Assembly (NCBI GenBank): GCA_947624485.1
Contig: CANQKM010000002.1
Coordinates: 124,001-188,000, forward strand
Direction of reading: 5' to 3'
DNA: 64,000 nucleotides
Origin: an uncultured Clostridia bacterium
Lineage (GTDB): Bacteria > Bacillota > Clostridia > UBA1381
The first letter of the stretch is position 1. Each line of letters opens with the position of its first letter. Positions 53,156-62,254 of this stretch are shown here, in pieces. A program made the translations under genes and the position numbers. The notes below the pieces were generated by a model, which was given only the letters and a program-made list of their open reading frames with translations, was not told where the DNA came from and did no database searches.

Positions 53156-55003
53156 ATGGCAACAGAAACAAAAAGAGAGCGTTTCGAGAGAATATCGGAG
53201 GCGCGCCGTGAAAAGGTGCTTGACGCGGTAAGGCTGCTCGAAAACTGCTCGAACAAATCAAATTACGATTACAAGCCCGACGAGATAGAGAGCATATTCG
53301 CCGACATAGAGGAAGCGCTTGCCGAGGCGAAGTCAAAGTTTACCGGCAGCGAGAAGCAGCTCGGAATAAAGACGTTTATAAAGGGTTTCCAGGAGGAATA
53401 CACGTGGCTTGCCGGTTTTATGCGCAACGTTGACCGTTTCGCCGACAAGGAAGCTCTTGTGAACCCGTCGTCAGATCAAAGCTGGACGTACAGGGAGCTT
53501 AACGCCGAGGCAAACAAATTCGCCGGCGCGACTCTTAACGCCGGGCTGAAAAAGGGCGACGTTGTGATGTTCCAGCTTCTCAACTGCCCCGAATTTGTGT
53601 TCGCGTACCTTGCGTGCCACAAGACGGGAACGGTAAGCTGTCCGATAAATTTCCGTTTAAGCTCGGGCGAAATCGCCGTGACGATAGAGGACAGTAAGCC
53701 GAAGGTGTTCATATACGAAGCGATGAACAGCGAGGTCGTTGAGAAGGCGCTTAAAATATCGAAGTACAAGCCGGAAACGGTTATTATGGTCGATTCAAGC
53801 AAAGCTGAGCCGATAGACGGCGCGGTGACGTATTCCGAATTTGTGAAGGACGCAAGTACGGAAAATCCGCAGCTTTCATGGAAGCTCTCGACCTACGACG
53901 AAACATCGCGCCTTTACACGTCAGGCACGACCGGCAGACCGAAGGGCGTGTGCCTCACGAGTATTAACGAGGTTTTGAGCGCCCATGACGTAATGATACA
54001 TTTTCCGCTGTCGAGCGACGACAAGACGATGAACACAACTCCGTGGTTTCACCGCGGCGGACTTCACTCCGGCGGCGTAACGCCGACGCTCTACGCGGGC
54101 GGAACGGTCGTAATACTTAAAAAATTCGACGCGGTTGAGACGCTTAAGCGCATAGAAAAGTTAAAGCTTACATTTATAATCGGCGTGCCGAACGTGCTGG
54201 AGCTTTTGACGGACGCGCAGATTAAAAACAACTTCGACCTTTCGAGCCTGAACGGCATAGTAACGATGGGCGCGCCGCTTGAAAGAGCAGCTTGTATGCG
54301 TTATCAGGAGGTGCTTACGCCGAGAATATTCAACGGCTACGGCACTACCGAAACGTTCTGGAACACGTTCCTGCGCCCGACGGAGCTTCCCGATATGGCC
54401 GGTACGGCGGGCAGATCGTGTACCGACGACGACGTTCGCGTCGTAAAGGTGTTCGACGACCGCAACGCTATGCCAGACGAGCTTGCCGACATGGACGGAA
54501 GAGAGGTCGGCGAGGTTATTATAAAATCGTACGCAAAGGGTTCTTACTTCTATTACAGAAACGACGAGGAAAGCGAGAGGAAGTTCAGCAACGGCTTCAT
54601 GTACACCGGCGACCTCGGCACATGGGACAAGAACCGTTTTGTGAGCATCGTCGGCAGAAAGGACGACATGATCATATCGGGCGGTGAGAACATATACCCC
54701 GTGCAGGTCGAGGAGGCGTTAAACACTCATCCGAAGGTTGTTGACTGTATCGTTACCGCCGTTCCCGACAAGACGCGCGGCGAGATCGTGACGGCGTACG
54801 TCGTGAGAGCGGACGAGTCGCTGACTGTCGGCGAGCTTGAGCAGTTCTGCAAGAACAGCCCGATGATAGCGAATTACAAGCGTCCGCGCTACTATCGCTT
54901 TGTGTCCGAAATTCCGCTGAACGCGACGGGTAAAAAGCTCCATTACAAGATGAAGGAAATCGCCCGCGACGATTTGAGAAACGGACTGCTGGTGAGAGTA
55001 TAA
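53156..55003 (+). CDS. AMP-forming acyl-CoA synthetase/ligase
   Basis: Adenylating enzyme of the ANL superfamily, 615 residues, that activates a carboxylic acid with ATP and then usually CoA. P-loop-like YTSGTTGRPKGVCLT, GYGTTE, YTGDLG and the C-terminal lysine in NATGKKLHYK are all present. The first 80 residues are an extra helical region not usual in the family. The substrate cannot be read; the coupled amidohydrolase (TAATG overlap) suggests a ring-containing or hydroxylated acid. Start ATG follows TAGGAGGTAGG. Confidence 0.88.
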   Translation: MATETKRERFERISEARREKVLDAVRLLENCSNKSNYDYKPDEIESIFADIEEALAEAKSKFTGSEKQLGIKTFIKGFQEEYTWLAGFMRNVDRFADKEALVNPSSDQSWTYRELNAEANKFAGATLNAGLKKGDVVMFQLLNCPEFVFAYLACHKTGTVSCPINFRLSSGEIAVTIEDSKPKVFIYEAMNSEVVEKALKISKYKPETVIMVDSSKAEPIDGAVTYSEFVKDASTENPQLSWKLSTYDETSRLYTSGTTGRPKGVCLTSINEVLSAHDVMIHFPLSSDDKTMNTTPWFHRGGLHSGGVTPTLYAGGTVVILKKFDAVETLKRIEKLKLTFIIGVPNVLELLTDAQIKNNFDLSSLNGIVTMGAPLERAACMRYQEVLTPRIFNGYGTTETFWNTFLRPTELPDMAGTAGRSCTDDDVRVVKVFDDRNAMPDELADMDGREVGEVIIKSYAKGSYFYYRNDEESERKFSNGFMYTGDLGTWDKNRFVSIVGRKDDMIISGGENIYPVQVEEALNTHPKVVDCIVTAVPDKTRGEIVTAYVVRADESLTVGELEQFCKNSPMIANYKRPRYYRFVSEIPLNATGKKLHYKMKEIARDDLRNGLLVRV

Positions 55004-55794
55004 TGAAAATCATAGACTTCCACACGCATATCTATCCCGATAAGCTCGCGGTGCGGGGAAGTCAGAGCGTATGCGATTTTTACGGGCTTGACTACCACAA
55101 CACGGGCAGCGCGGACGTGCTGCTTTACGAGGGCAAAAAAGCGGGCATATCCGAATTTGTGCTGCTGCCCGTGGCGGTGAAGGCTGAACACGTGAAAAGC
55201 ATAAACGACTTTACCGCCCGCGAGGTTGGGGAACATGAGGAATTTTACGGCTTCGGAACGGTTCACGCGGAAATGGACAACATGGCGGAGGAGGTCGAGC
55301 GAATATTCTCCCTCGGTTTAAGGGGCGTGAAAATACACCCCGACACGCAGCGTTTTGGCATAGACGACGAGCGTCTTTATCCGATGTATGACGCTGTGCG
55401 CGGTAAAGCTCCCGTCGTCATACACTGCGGCGATCCGAGGTACGACTATTCCGATCCCGAAAGGCTTAGGCGCGTGCTTGACCTGTTTCCCGACCTGTGC
55501 GTGGTCGGAGCGCATCTGGGCGGCTGGTCGATGTTTGACAGGGCGTTCGGGTATCTGAAGGACACAAGCTGCTATTTCGATTTTTCAAGCTGTATGATGT
55601 TCATAGGCGCGGACGAGACGCTCAGATATATACGAGGCTACGGCGCAGACAGGATTGTTTTCGGAACGGATTTTCCGCTGTGGAATATGCCCGGTGAGGT
55701 TGGAGCGTTTATATCTCTCGACCTCACGGACGATGAGAGGGAAAAGATAGCGTACAAAAACGCCGAAAAGCTTCTCGGACTTCGGGGACACTAA
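55003..55794 (+). CDS. Amidohydrolase family metal-dependent hydrolase
   Basis: TIM-barrel enzyme of the amidohydrolase-2/ACMSD-like family (COG2159), 263 residues. DFHTHIYP gives the metal HxH pair, IHCGDPR and GAHLGGW further histidines, and FGTDFPLW the catalytic aspartate. These enzymes decarboxylate or hydrolyse small acids. Translation is coupled to the ligase gene. The last three codons, GGA CAC TAA, are the GGGGACACTAAA repeat, so the present C-terminus was set by repeat insertion. Confidence 0.88.
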   Translation: MKIIDFHTHIYPDKLAVRGSQSVCDFYGLDYHNTGSADVLLYEGKKAGISEFVLLPVAVKAEHVKSINDFTAREVGEHEEFYGFGTVHAEMDNMAEEVERIFSLGLRGVKIHPDTQRFGIDDERLYPMYDAVRGKAPVVIHCGDPRYDYSDPERLRRVLDLFPDLCVVGAHLGGWSMFDRAFGYLKDTSCYFDFSSCMMFIGADETLRYIRGYGADRIVFGTDFPLWNMPGEVGAFISLDLTDDEREKIAYKNAEKLLGLRGH

Positions 55795-55855
55795 AGTTAA
55801 AAGGGGACACTAAAAAACGGGGACACTAAAGTTTAACTTTAGTGTCCCCGTTTTG
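55784..55855 (+). repeat. GGGGACACTAAA cluster forming a terminator palindrome
   Basis: Direct copies start at 55784, 55803 and 55819; an inverted copy (TTTAGTGTCCCC) lies at 55838-55849. The last two form AACGGGGACACTAAAGTT/AACTTTAGTGTCCCCGTT with a T-run, working as a terminator for the amidohydrolase gene and, on the other strand, the PL11 gene. Confidence 0.9.
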
Positions 55856-55868
55856 CATATTGTTTTTA

Positions 55869-58800
55869 TTACTGAACACCCAGAGCCGCGAATTCCGTAA
55901 TCTCGCAGGGCTCGTCGTCGAGCAGCTGGAGCTTAACGGAGTTCGTGTACTTCGGCACGGGGAAGATAAACGTCTGCGCGTCGGTGCTGCCGTCGCTTAC
56001 GGAGTCTATAACGACCTCCCAGCCGTCGCGGTTCGCCATATCCTTAACGTCCTCCTCGGGTATGTCGTAGCGCGTCGATACTCTGAACGGGTGCTTTTTG
56101 CCGTCCGCGAATTTCACGATTACAGCGCTTATGGGCCACTTGTCGGTTTTCATCATAATGATGCCCTTGCCGCTTGACTTCCACGCTGTGCCGTAATCGA
56201 AATCACACGCCAGCTTTCCGTCGCCCTCGCTCGCGTACACCTCAAGGGCGGTCGACTGCGTTCCGGTCATTTTTTCGCCGTTCGTGTACACCTTGCCGCT
56301 TGCCGGCTGCGCCGCCTTCGCGCTCTTAATCGTTTCGAGAGCCGCCTTGTCGTCGATCACCGTTTCAACGTCGCTTACGGTGATAACGCCCGTTTCGCCG
56401 TACCACTCGACCTTTTTGTTTAATGCTTCCGATACGGCTCTTAAAGGAACAAACGTTCTGTCGCTCGTAATCTCCGGCGCCGCGTCCATTGTCTTTGCCG
56501 CGCCGTCAACGGTGTAATCGGTGCTGCCTATCGTCATTACAACGGTCGCCTCGGGACTTTGAACCGTTACCTGCCGCGCGTCAGCGTCCCACGTCACATA
56601 CGCGCCGAACGCCTCCGATATAAAGCGCATGGGAACCATCGTTCTGCCGTTTACGATGTACGGCGCAAGTTCGTTGTTGCCGCCGTCGATGTAGTACGGC
56701 GCGCCGTTAATCAGAGCCTTCGGCTCGTCCGCGGCAAGCTCCGTAACGTCGCCCTCGTAAAGGTCGGAGATGTTCCACTCCTTTTTCGCAAGGTCGGGGT
56801 TCGTTATTTTGTTACCGCTCTCGTCAACCGTGTAAATCTGCGGAACGGGGATAGTTTTCGTGTCGTAGCCGAGGCAGTAGTCAACGTGCGTCGGCTGGTT
56901 GTAGCCCACGTTCTGAACGGCTACAGCGTCGCGGTACTGATTATCCGACATGAGCGTCGGCAGCTTGTAGCTTGTCGGGATCGTCGTCGTGTAAATGCGA
57001 AGCTCCGAGTTGTCGAGCGTCGGGTAGATCACTTCCTCGCGCCAGTCGCCGAGAATATCAGCCGTAAGCGTCGGGTTCGACTTCGCGGAGTTGTTCGAGT
57101 GGCACTCCGTAGCCGAGAATATTTCCTCAACCTTATACGTGTACGGGTTGTATTTTGAAATGTTTACGCCGTCGAGGACTTCGCGTCCGAGGTCGCCGTC
57201 CCACCACGCGAAGAAGTTCGCGGGTATGCTGTAGTTGTCGGTTATAAGGCTGCCGTCCGACGCGATAAGCAAGCCTATCGACGACCAGCTTTCCGCGCCC
57301 TCGTGCGTCGGATCGATGTCGTCGCTGCCGCCGCGTCCCACGTCGAGGCTTGTTTTCGGCGACGACCACAAAATCTCGCCCGTGCGCGCGTCCTTCATCT
57401 GGTGACCGTACTTGCCGCTTTCGTGAACCGAGAAGATTTCAAGTCCGGGGCGCGACGGAACGAGGTCGCCCATGTGCTGCGCGTCGCCGTGCGCCAAATC
57501 AACGTTTGAATAGAGCGGCTCGCCGTTGTCGTCATACGTTGTTGAGCCGTATATAATTTCGTCCTTGCCGTCGTAGTCAACGTCGCCGACGCAGAGCGAG
57601 TGATTGCCCTTGCCGCGGTAGGGGAGGGATTCCTCCTTGGTCATAAAGTCGGTGTCGAAAATCCAGTCGTTTACTATTTTATTGTCAACCATCGAGTACG
57701 CCGCGAGAACGGTCTTGTCGTAATAGCCTCTCGCGAACATCATCGACGGAGTGTCGCCGTTTTCGTAGAACACGCACGCGTTGTAGCGCTCGGAGCGGTT
57801 GCCCCAGTCGTCGCCCCATGAGCTTACGTCCCACTTAACGCCGTCGCGCTCGCCCGTTGTCTGCGGGTAGTAATCCGTCGTGTCGATGACCGCGCCCGTC
57901 TCGCCGTCAAATACGGTGAGGTAGAGCGGACCGTCGAGGTTTTTGCCGATGTCGTTGCGCCAGTCCTTTTTCGGATCGCCTATAACCGTGCCGTCGCCGG
58001 CTACCGTGCCGTCGGCTGTACGCATTGCGACCTCGGCTTTGCCGTCGTTGTTGAAGTCGGCGCAGAGGAACTGCGTGTCGTGCGCGCCGCTGCGGACGTT
58101 AATGCCCAAATCAATTCTCCAAAGCTTTGTTCCGTCGAGCTTGTACGCGTCAAAAAGCGTGTTGCCCGTCGCGCCGGATTGCGAGCTGTCGCGCGAGTTG
58201 GACGAATCCCATTTGAGGATTATTTCAAGCTCGCCGTCACCGTCGAGGTCGGCGGTTGACGCGTCGTTCGCGATATAGAAATATTCCTCCTCGGTTTCGG
58301 GGTTGATCCTCACCTTGCCGCCGGCGGGAACATCGAGCTTAAAGCCGATATAGTCCTTGTCGAGCAGCTTGACTTCCTTGCACTTTTCGCCCTCAGCGCC
58401 GTTTATTACGGGCGCTACCGAATAAGCGTCGCCCGCCTTCGCGTCGTAGTCGATATAATTCGTTTTGTTCATCGGCTCGTCGTTAAGCTTTGTTCCATTT
58501 TTATAAAGATTATATCTCGTGTCCGCGCTTTCCGTTCCGAGCCAGCGCCACGAGATAAAGCCGTATGTCTCGGCAGAAACCGCGACAAGACCTCTGTCGA
58601 GAGTTTCCATTTTGCGCTGCATGTCGGGACGCGCGTCGATAAGCTTCTGCGTCTCGCTGCCGTCCGACACGCCGGTGTGAATCGTCAGCGGCTCGGGATC
58701 GGGCGGTACGTCGCCGATTTCGGTGTAATCGCCGTCGGCAGTGTCGTTTAAAAGTTCCTCGCCGTCAGCCGTTACAACGATGTTGTCAACATACGCGTAA

Positions 58801-59441
58801 ACGCCGGGATCCGTTACATACGGCGTATAGCCGATACGCGTCACGGGCGCTTTCGCGTCGGAGTAGGCGTAATCCTTGCCGTCGGCTTCGATGTACTTTT
58901 CGCCGTCCTTATAGATTGTGAATTTTTTATTCTTCCATTCGAGCTTAAAGTTGTGCCACTCGTTCTTTATTGACACGTACTCGCCGCCCTCGGTAAACTT
59001 TTTCTCGTCGTTTATAAGTCCCTCGGTTATGGACGTCGAGCCGCTGTCGGGGAAGAAGTAAATTCCCGTCATGCTGCCCTTGCCGAACACATCGGTCGTT
59101 CCTGTGTAGAACGCGTAGCGGAAGCCCTGCGACATTCCGTACCAGTCAAACGAAACGCTCCAGTCGTCCTTCATTGTATACTTGCCGCTTTTCTGCTCGT
59201 AGAGGCAGTCCGACGGAAGCTCGATATACGGGTTCACGCCCTTTTGAGCGTCGTCGCCTCTGTTTGTCGAAAAGCCGTCAAATGCGAACACATTACCCTT
59301 GTCCGCGCCGGTCGGATCGGCTGTAACGGTAAGGCTTCCCTTACCGCCGTAAATGCCCAAACCGCCGTCCGCCGCGGCAGCGGGTACGGCAAGGCTCGCC
59401 GCCATACCGACTATAACGGCTAAACTGATTAAACGCTTCAT
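55869..59441 (-). CDS. PL11 rhamnogalacturonan lyase with stalk and C-terminal binding domain
   Basis: Secreted pectinase of 1190 residues. Signal peptide (cleavage near AAA-DG at about 24); an N-terminal lectin-like jelly roll (about 28-240); a PL11 catalytic region (about 265-905) with ISWRWLGTE, the calcium-binding DLDGDGELEI and DFNNDGKAEV repeats, SGAHDTQF and MRTADGT, a beta-propeller that cleaves the rhamnogalacturonan-I backbone; a stalk domain pair (925-1045, MVPMRFISEAFG, FVPLRAVSEALN); and a C-terminal discoidin-like domain (1060-1190). The GH78 rhamnosidase at 21.3 kb would finish released oligosaccharides inside the cell. Confidence 0.92.
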   Translation of the reverse strand: MKRLISLAVIVGMAASLAVPAAAADGGLGIYGGKGSLTVTADPTGADKGNVFAFDGFSTNRGDDAQKGVNPYIELPSDCLYEQKSGKYTMKDDWSVSFDWYGMSQGFRYAFYTGTTDVFGKGSMTGIYFFPDSGSTSITEGLINDEKKFTEGGEYVSIKNEWHNFKLEWKNKKFTIYKDGEKYIEADGKDYAYSDAKAPVTRIGYTPYVTDPGVYAYVDNIVVTADGEELLNDTADGDYTEIGDVPPDPEPLTIHTGVSDGSETQKLIDARPDMQRKMETLDRGLVAVSAETYGFISWRWLGTESADTRYNLYKNGTKLNDEPMNKTNYIDYDAKAGDAYSVAPVINGAEGEKCKEVKLLDKDYIGFKLDVPAGGKVRINPETEEEYFYIANDASTADLDGDGELEIILKWDSSNSRDSSQSGATGNTLFDAYKLDGTKLWRIDLGINVRSGAHDTQFLCADFNNDGKAEVAMRTADGTVAGDGTVIGDPKKDWRNDIGKNLDGPLYLTVFDGETGAVIDTTDYYPQTTGERDGVKWDVSSWGDDWGNRSERYNACVFYENGDTPSMMFARGYYDKTVLAAYSMVDNKIVNDWIFDTDFMTKEESLPYRGKGNHSLCVGDVDYDGKDEIIYGSTTYDDNGEPLYSNVDLAHGDAQHMGDLVPSRPGLEIFSVHESGKYGHQMKDARTGEILWSSPKTSLDVGRGGSDDIDPTHEGAESWSSIGLLIASDGSLITDNYSIPANFFAWWDGDLGREVLDGVNISKYNPYTYKVEEIFSATECHSNNSAKSNPTLTADILGDWREEVIYPTLDNSELRIYTTTIPTSYKLPTLMSDNQYRDAVAVQNVGYNQPTHVDYCLGYDTKTIPVPQIYTVDESGNKITNPDLAKKEWNISDLYEGDVTELAADEPKALINGAPYYIDGGNNELAPYIVNGRTMVPMRFISEAFGAYVTWDADARQVTVQSPEATVVMTIGSTDYTVDGAAKTMDAAPEITSDRTFVPLRAVSEALNKKVEWYGETGVITVSDVETVIDDKAALETIKSAKAAQPASGKVYTNGEKMTGTQSTALEVYASEGDGKLACDFDYGTAWKSSGKGIIMMKTDKWPISAVIVKFADGKKHPFRVSTRYDIPEEDVKDMANRDGWEVVIDSVSDGSTDAQTFIFPVPKYTNSVKLQLLDDEPCEITEFAALGVQ

Positions 59442-59499
59442 AAATAGTCCCCCTTCATTTTTCGTTTATGCGAATTTCTTATGCTCGGTTTTGCTGATC

Positions 59500-59518
59500 A
59501 GAGCCGCTGCGCGGCTCT
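59500..59518 (-). other. Hairpin in the PL11 leader
   Basis: AGAGCCGC-TGC-GCGGCTCT in the transcribed leader, too far from the start to be the ribosome site. It may stabilise the long mRNA. Confidence 0.5.
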
Positions 59519-59532
59519 TTCCTTATATGTAA

Positions 59533-59561
59533 AATATAACATGTATTTACCTGCCTGTCAA
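59533..59561 (-). promoter_or_regulatory. Promoter of the PL11 gene
   Basis: Minus strand TTGACA (59561-59556), 17 bases, TATATT (59538-59533). Confidence 0.8.
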
Positions 59562-59594
59562 GTAAAAAAGGCGGCGGCAAAAGACGCAAAAAAT

Positions 59595-59619
59595 ATACGG
59601 TCGGACGCGCCGGCCGTAT
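59595..59619 (-). terminator. Terminator after the acetyltransferase
   Basis: ATACGGTCGG and CCGGCCGTAT pair, with a T-run on the minus strand. Confidence 0.7.
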
Positions 59620-59631
59620 ACGTAAAAAGCG

Positions 59632-60198
59632 TTATTCGATTTTCTTTATAACCCGTGCCGGAACGCCGCCGACAACGGTGTCAGCGTCAACGTCCCTTGT
59701 CACGACTGCGCCGGCCGCGACAACGGCGTTATCGCCTATTGTGACGCCGGGGAGAATCGTTGCGTTCGAGCCTATCCAGACGTTTTTGCCGATTGTGACG
59801 GGTGCGGGAATGTTGTCGTGCCGTTTTTCGGGCGTTAAACCGTGATTTATCGTCGCGATAACGACGCTGTGACCGATAAGCGTTCCGTCGCCGATTGTTA
59901 TTCCGCCCCAGTCCTGAAAGCGGCAGCCCGAGTTTATAAACACGTTTTTGCCGAGCGTTATATTAAGTCCGCAGTCCGTGTAAAACGGCGGGAAAAGCCC
60001 GAAGCTCTCGTGAACCTCTTTACCCGTAAGTTCAGAAAAAATCTCCCGAAGCTCCGTCGGCTCGTGGTACGAGCCGTTGAGCTGCGCCGTTATTTTTAAT
60101 GCGCGCTGACTTAATCCGTGCATCATCATGTGCATATCCGAACCCGCGGCCGCGACCGTGCCGCTTCTCATTTTTTGTAAAAATTCCTGTGTCGTCAT
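59632..60198 (-). CDS. Hexapeptide-repeat sugar O-acetyltransferase (Maa/LacA-like)
   Basis: Acetyl-CoA-dependent transferase of 188 residues. N-terminal helical MAC domain (about 1-60) and a left-handed beta-helix with hexapeptides (FINSGCRFQDWG, KNVWIGSNATILPGVTIGDNAVVAAGAVV). The catalytic histidine is in ATINHGLTPEKRH. Acceptor sugar unknown. It lies 29 bases after the DUF362 gene and may be co-transcribed with it. Confidence 0.9.
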   Translation of the reverse strand: MTTQEFLQKMRSGTVAAAGSDMHMMMHGLSQRALKITAQLNGSYHEPTELREIFSELTGKEVHESFGLFPPFYTDCGLNITLGKNVFINSGCRFQDWGGITIGDGTLIGHSVVIATINHGLTPEKRHDNIPAPVTIGKNVWIGSNATILPGVTIGDNAVVAAGAVVTRDVDADTVVGGVPARVIKKIE

Positions 60199-60227
60199 AA
60201 TATCTCTCCGTTATCTTTTGTTATCCG

Positions 60228-62117
60228 TTATTCGGCAAGCGAGAATACAGCCGTAATATCGCCGCTGCCGAGAGCTTCCTCCCAACCCGTTAAATCGTCG
60301 ATGTGACCGAGCTTTGTGTAGCTCCATGAGTTTGAGCCGTAAAACATGACAATCTGGTTGCCGTTGTAAAGTACGATGTCGCCTGCGTCCGTAGTCATTT
60401 GGCTGTTGCTCGCGGTAAGGTTTCTGCCGAGAGAACCCACCTTTTCAAATCCCGAATAATCGCTCATCTCAATCGTAACGGGCGATTCCTTCATCATCTC
60501 GATAAACTCGTTGACCGCCGCGTTGTCCTCAAGCGTGGCGGTAAATACCGCGTCTCCTATCCGCACATTCATTTTTACATCCTCCTCCGTATCGGTTTTT
60601 GTGACGTTGATCGGCTCGAGCGTGTTCATGTCCCACAAAAACGTCTTTACGCGTACGGTGCCGGACGTATCGGGCGCGGTTATTACGCCGTTTTCGGGCT
60701 TATACATTTTGCAGCCGACAAGCCTTCCGCTCCCGTTGTATTCGGCAATAATCAGCCTCGCGCTGTCATCGACACCCGAAATTGTCACCGTTTCGCCGTC
60801 TGTTGTATACTCTGCCGTTGCATTTTTGGTAACGGACTGCTCCGCCATGACAAGCTCTATTCCCTCATCCTTGCCGAGATTTCGGCTGTACTGCTTATCC
60901 GTAGGGTTGTTCCAATGCTCGTGCACGCCCAAGTTGGTAACGGTTTTTCCGAAGCTGTCTGTATAAACCGTGCCGGACGGCGCGTTTTTAACAAGTCCCG
61001 CTTCATGCAGATAATTCTCGTTCGACATATCGCGCGCGGCATAATTATTATCCGTAACGGCAGGCTCGTTGATGATGAAATCCGCGCCCACCGAATCGAT
61101 CGCGACCGGATCCTGCGACATGAATACACTTGACGTGAAATCTCCTTTAAACGGCTCCTGCCGCCATTTTGAATTGTTGATCGTAATTGACGCGCCCTCT
61201 GACGGTGCGCATATGATAGCATCGAGCATATATAAAACCGTCTTACCGCCGAGATGCTTGTTCGCCATTAAATCCACGAGCGGACTGTAAATTCCCATTT
61301 CGCTGCGCGTCAGCCATTGGTGCAGATTAGCGCCCTCAGGCGGGCGCATCGCGTTTCCGTTTATGAACGAACCGAAGTGATTTTTGCCGCACAGCGTGAT
61401 CCCGTAGCTGTGTCCCTTTAAATTCGCGAGGTTGATCATATATTTCGCCTCGGTAACGCAGGTCGGAAGATAATTCACCGCGCCGCTGAACTCATGCGAC
61501 CACACGATCGGCGCGCTTTCATCGGCGACTCCGTTATCGCGGTTTACAAACTTCACGCCGCTCAAAATTCCCTCGGTACACATTTTTTCCATATAATCGG
61601 GGAACAGACGCGACACGTCGTAGACCGTAATATCCGACGGCTTGACTCCCGCGTCCTCGACGAGCGAAGTCAAAAGCGCCTTTAACAGCACCGGATTTGT
61701 ATAGCTCATGCTCGTTTCGCCGGAGGTGTCGTTATCCATTACCGCTGAACCGTTTATATTGGCTTTTATCGCTATCTTTTCGCCCGTCTTATAGCCGCCG
61801 CTTTCGCCGTTTCGTTTGTTGCGGTTTTCAAAAAGCGCCCTCCAGCCGTCAGCCGCCGTCGAAGCGCCGCCGAGCGCTGCGACGGAATCGGAAACCATAT
61901 TCCGCATAACGTCCTCGTTAAAATTATCCGGCTCCCACCAGTAGCCGTTTCCGTCCCAGTCAACGGAATCCGGCTCATACGCCCATACAACACGCCCGGG
62001 CATAGCGCCCACGCCCTCGCCGTAAGGCTCGTGAGAGGGGAAACCGTCCGCCGCGCAGGCGGTGACGCTTACAAGGCACGCAATCATAATAAATATTACC
62101 GCGGCAATCTTTTTCAT
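60228..62117 (-). CDS. DUF362 lipoprotein fused to a cyclophilin-like domain
   Basis: Exported protein of 629 residues. ATG at 62117 follows GGAGGAA; the signal sequence ends in a VTAC lipobox-like motif, so it is probably a lipoprotein. DUF362 domain about 70-430 (KIAIKANINGSAV, MINLANLKGHSYGITLCGKNHFG, FMSQDPVAIDSVGADFI), then a middle beta region, and a C-terminal cyclophilin-like domain (PF18050 type, about 515-629: VRIGDAVFTATLEDNAAV, GDIVLYNGNQIVMFYG). DUF362 proteins have no settled function; many are linked to reduced substrates. It is divergent from a LysR regulator that may control it. Confidence 0.82.
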   Translation of the reverse strand: MKKIAAVIFIMIACLVSVTACAADGFPSHEPYGEGVGAMPGRVVWAYEPDSVDWDGNGYWWEPDNFNEDVMRNMVSDSVAALGGASTAADGWRALFENRNKRNGESGGYKTGEKIAIKANINGSAVMDNDTSGETSMSYTNPVLLKALLTSLVEDAGVKPSDITVYDVSRLFPDYMEKMCTEGILSGVKFVNRDNGVADESAPIVWSHEFSGAVNYLPTCVTEAKYMINLANLKGHSYGITLCGKNHFGSFINGNAMRPPEGANLHQWLTRSEMGIYSPLVDLMANKHLGGKTVLYMLDAIICAPSEGASITINNSKWRQEPFKGDFTSSVFMSQDPVAIDSVGADFIINEPAVTDNNYAARDMSNENYLHEAGLVKNAPSGTVYTDSFGKTVTNLGVHEHWNNPTDKQYSRNLGKDEGIELVMAEQSVTKNATAEYTTDGETVTISGVDDSARLIIAEYNGSGRLVGCKMYKPENGVITAPDTSGTVRVKTFLWDMNTLEPINVTKTDTEEDVKMNVRIGDAVFTATLEDNAAVNEFIEMMKESPVTIEMSDYSGFEKVGSLGRNLTASNSQMTTDAGDIVLYNGNQIVMFYGSNSWSYTKLGHIDDLTGWEEALGSGDITAVFSLAE

Positions 62118-62147
62118 AGCCGATTCCTCCCTGTCTATATTTATTCT

Positions 62148-62176
62148 ATTATATAACGGCAACATAAAAATATCAA
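62148..62176 (-). promoter_or_regulatory. Promoter of the DUF362 gene
   Basis: Minus strand TTGATA (62176-62171), 17 bases, TATAAT (62153-62148). Confidence 0.7.
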
Positions 62177-62203
62177 ATACTTATATTGAATACAGCAATA
62201 TGC

Positions 62204-62233
62204 TTGACAGGCATAATAGCAGGGAAGTATAAT
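62204..62233 (+). promoter_or_regulatory. Promoter of the LysR gene
   Basis: TTGACA (62204-62209), 18 bases, TATAAT (62228-62233), back to back with the DUF362 promoter. Confidence 0.8.
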
Positions 62234-62254
62234 ATAAAAAAGGAAGTGATTATT

